From Kangiellaceae bacterium (GTDB taxonomy: Bacteria; Pseudomonadota; Gammaproteobacteria; Enterobacterales; Kangiellaceae), in NCBI GenBank assembly GCA_030590405.1, contig JAUUYO010000065.1, forward strand, positions 1-13,955: 13,955 nt of DNA, in the 5' to 3' direction. This document shows positions 13,782-13,955 of the stretch, piece after piece. The stretch's first letter is position 1, and every line of letters starts with the position of its first letter. The notes beneath the pieces were generated by a model, which worked only from the letters and a program-made list of their open reading frames with translations, was not told the origin of the DNA and did no database searches. The position numbers were made by a program, and so were the translations under genes.

Positions 13782-13955
13782 CTAGACATCTAATAATAAA
13801 TTTTCGAAAGGTTGATAATTTTTCCATCGGTAACTATTAAAATCTCGTTTATCTGTCGATAGTATGCGGCCATGACCCAGCTGCTCGGCGAGCAACACTA
13901 AAGAAGCGTCGGCTAAATCCATTGGTAAATCTGAGTATTTTTTCATCAATTGATA
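13782..13955 (-). CDS. PIN-domain (VapC-like) protein, C-terminal end (cut by window edge)
   Basis: Only the last 57 codons are in the window, ending at TAG (13784-13782). The peptide contains KKYSDLPMDLADASLVLLAE, then GHGRILSTDKRDFNSYRW, and ends FENLLLDV. The block DLPMDLADASL...ILSTDKRDF is the typical C-terminal pattern of PIN-domain RNases of the VapC type. Its two Asp sites (DLADA and STDKRDF) are the conserved acidic positions of the metal centre. Such proteins are usually toxins paired with a small antitoxin gene just upstream; here that would be beyond 13955, so pairing cannot be judged. The gene is unrelated to galU in function; the gap between them is 61 bp. Confidence 0.8.
   Translation of the reverse strand, partial: YQLMKKYSDLPMDLADASLVLLAEQLGHGRILSTDKRDFNSYRWKNYQPFENLLLDV

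Overview
The window looks like chromosomal DNA from an AT-rich gammaproteobacterium. Evidence for this is the thrS-infC-rpmI-rplT-pheS-pheT order, an infC that appears to start at ATT as in Escherichia coli, separate (unfused) cysD, cysC and cysN genes, and proteins that resemble E. coli CpsG, GalU, CysD and ThrS closely by eye. I cannot name the genus; a marine, Kangiella-like or Oceanospirillales-like group is only a guess. Every protein gene except one small VanZ-like gene is on the minus strand, so transcription runs from high to low coordinates.

Region 1 (1-5490) is the translation cluster. A thrS promoter (5434-5462) is followed by a leader with two hairpins, then thrS, infC, rpmI (L35) and rplT (L20). 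A strong rho-independent terminator (1881-1914) follows rplT, and then come pheS and the first 189 codons of pheT, cut by the window edge. The infC-rpmI spacer (254 bp) is rich in hairpins and is a candidate site for L20-type autoregulation. The pheS leader carries four perfect 12-bp tandem repeats and no phenylalanine-rich leader peptide.

Region 2 (5491-8973) is sulfate activation, in the order cysD, cysC, cysN. CysD and CysN form ATP sulfurylase and CysC phosphorylates APS to PAPS. CysD and cysC are separated by 224 bp that hold a hairpin repeat and a 17-bp tandem repeat made from the end of cysD. The 287-bp divergent gap upstream of cysD holds an extended -10 candidate for cysD and nothing else clear.

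Region 3 (8974-9550) is a short VanZ-like membrane protein gene on the plus strand. A 160-bp, fully palindromic MITE-like element is inserted exactly in its stop codon.

Region 4 (9551-13781) makes sugar nucleotides: manC (GDP-mannose), a phosphomannomutase of the CpsG/ManB type, and galU (UDP-glucose). These are precursors for surface polysaccharide. The mutase and galU genes both start at TTG.

Region 5 (13782-13955) is the C-terminal end of a PIN-domain (VapC-like) protein, cut by the window edge.

The main structure outside the genes is a family of about 100-bp, two-hairpin repeats. Three copies (7615-7712, 11127-11229 inverted, 12673-12775) all lie in intergenic gaps and show compensatory changes in their stems. 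Smaller REP-like palindromes lie beside infC and between pheS and pheT. No CRISPR, tRNA, rRNA, prophage or transposase gene is visible, and I see no clearly new multi-gene system.
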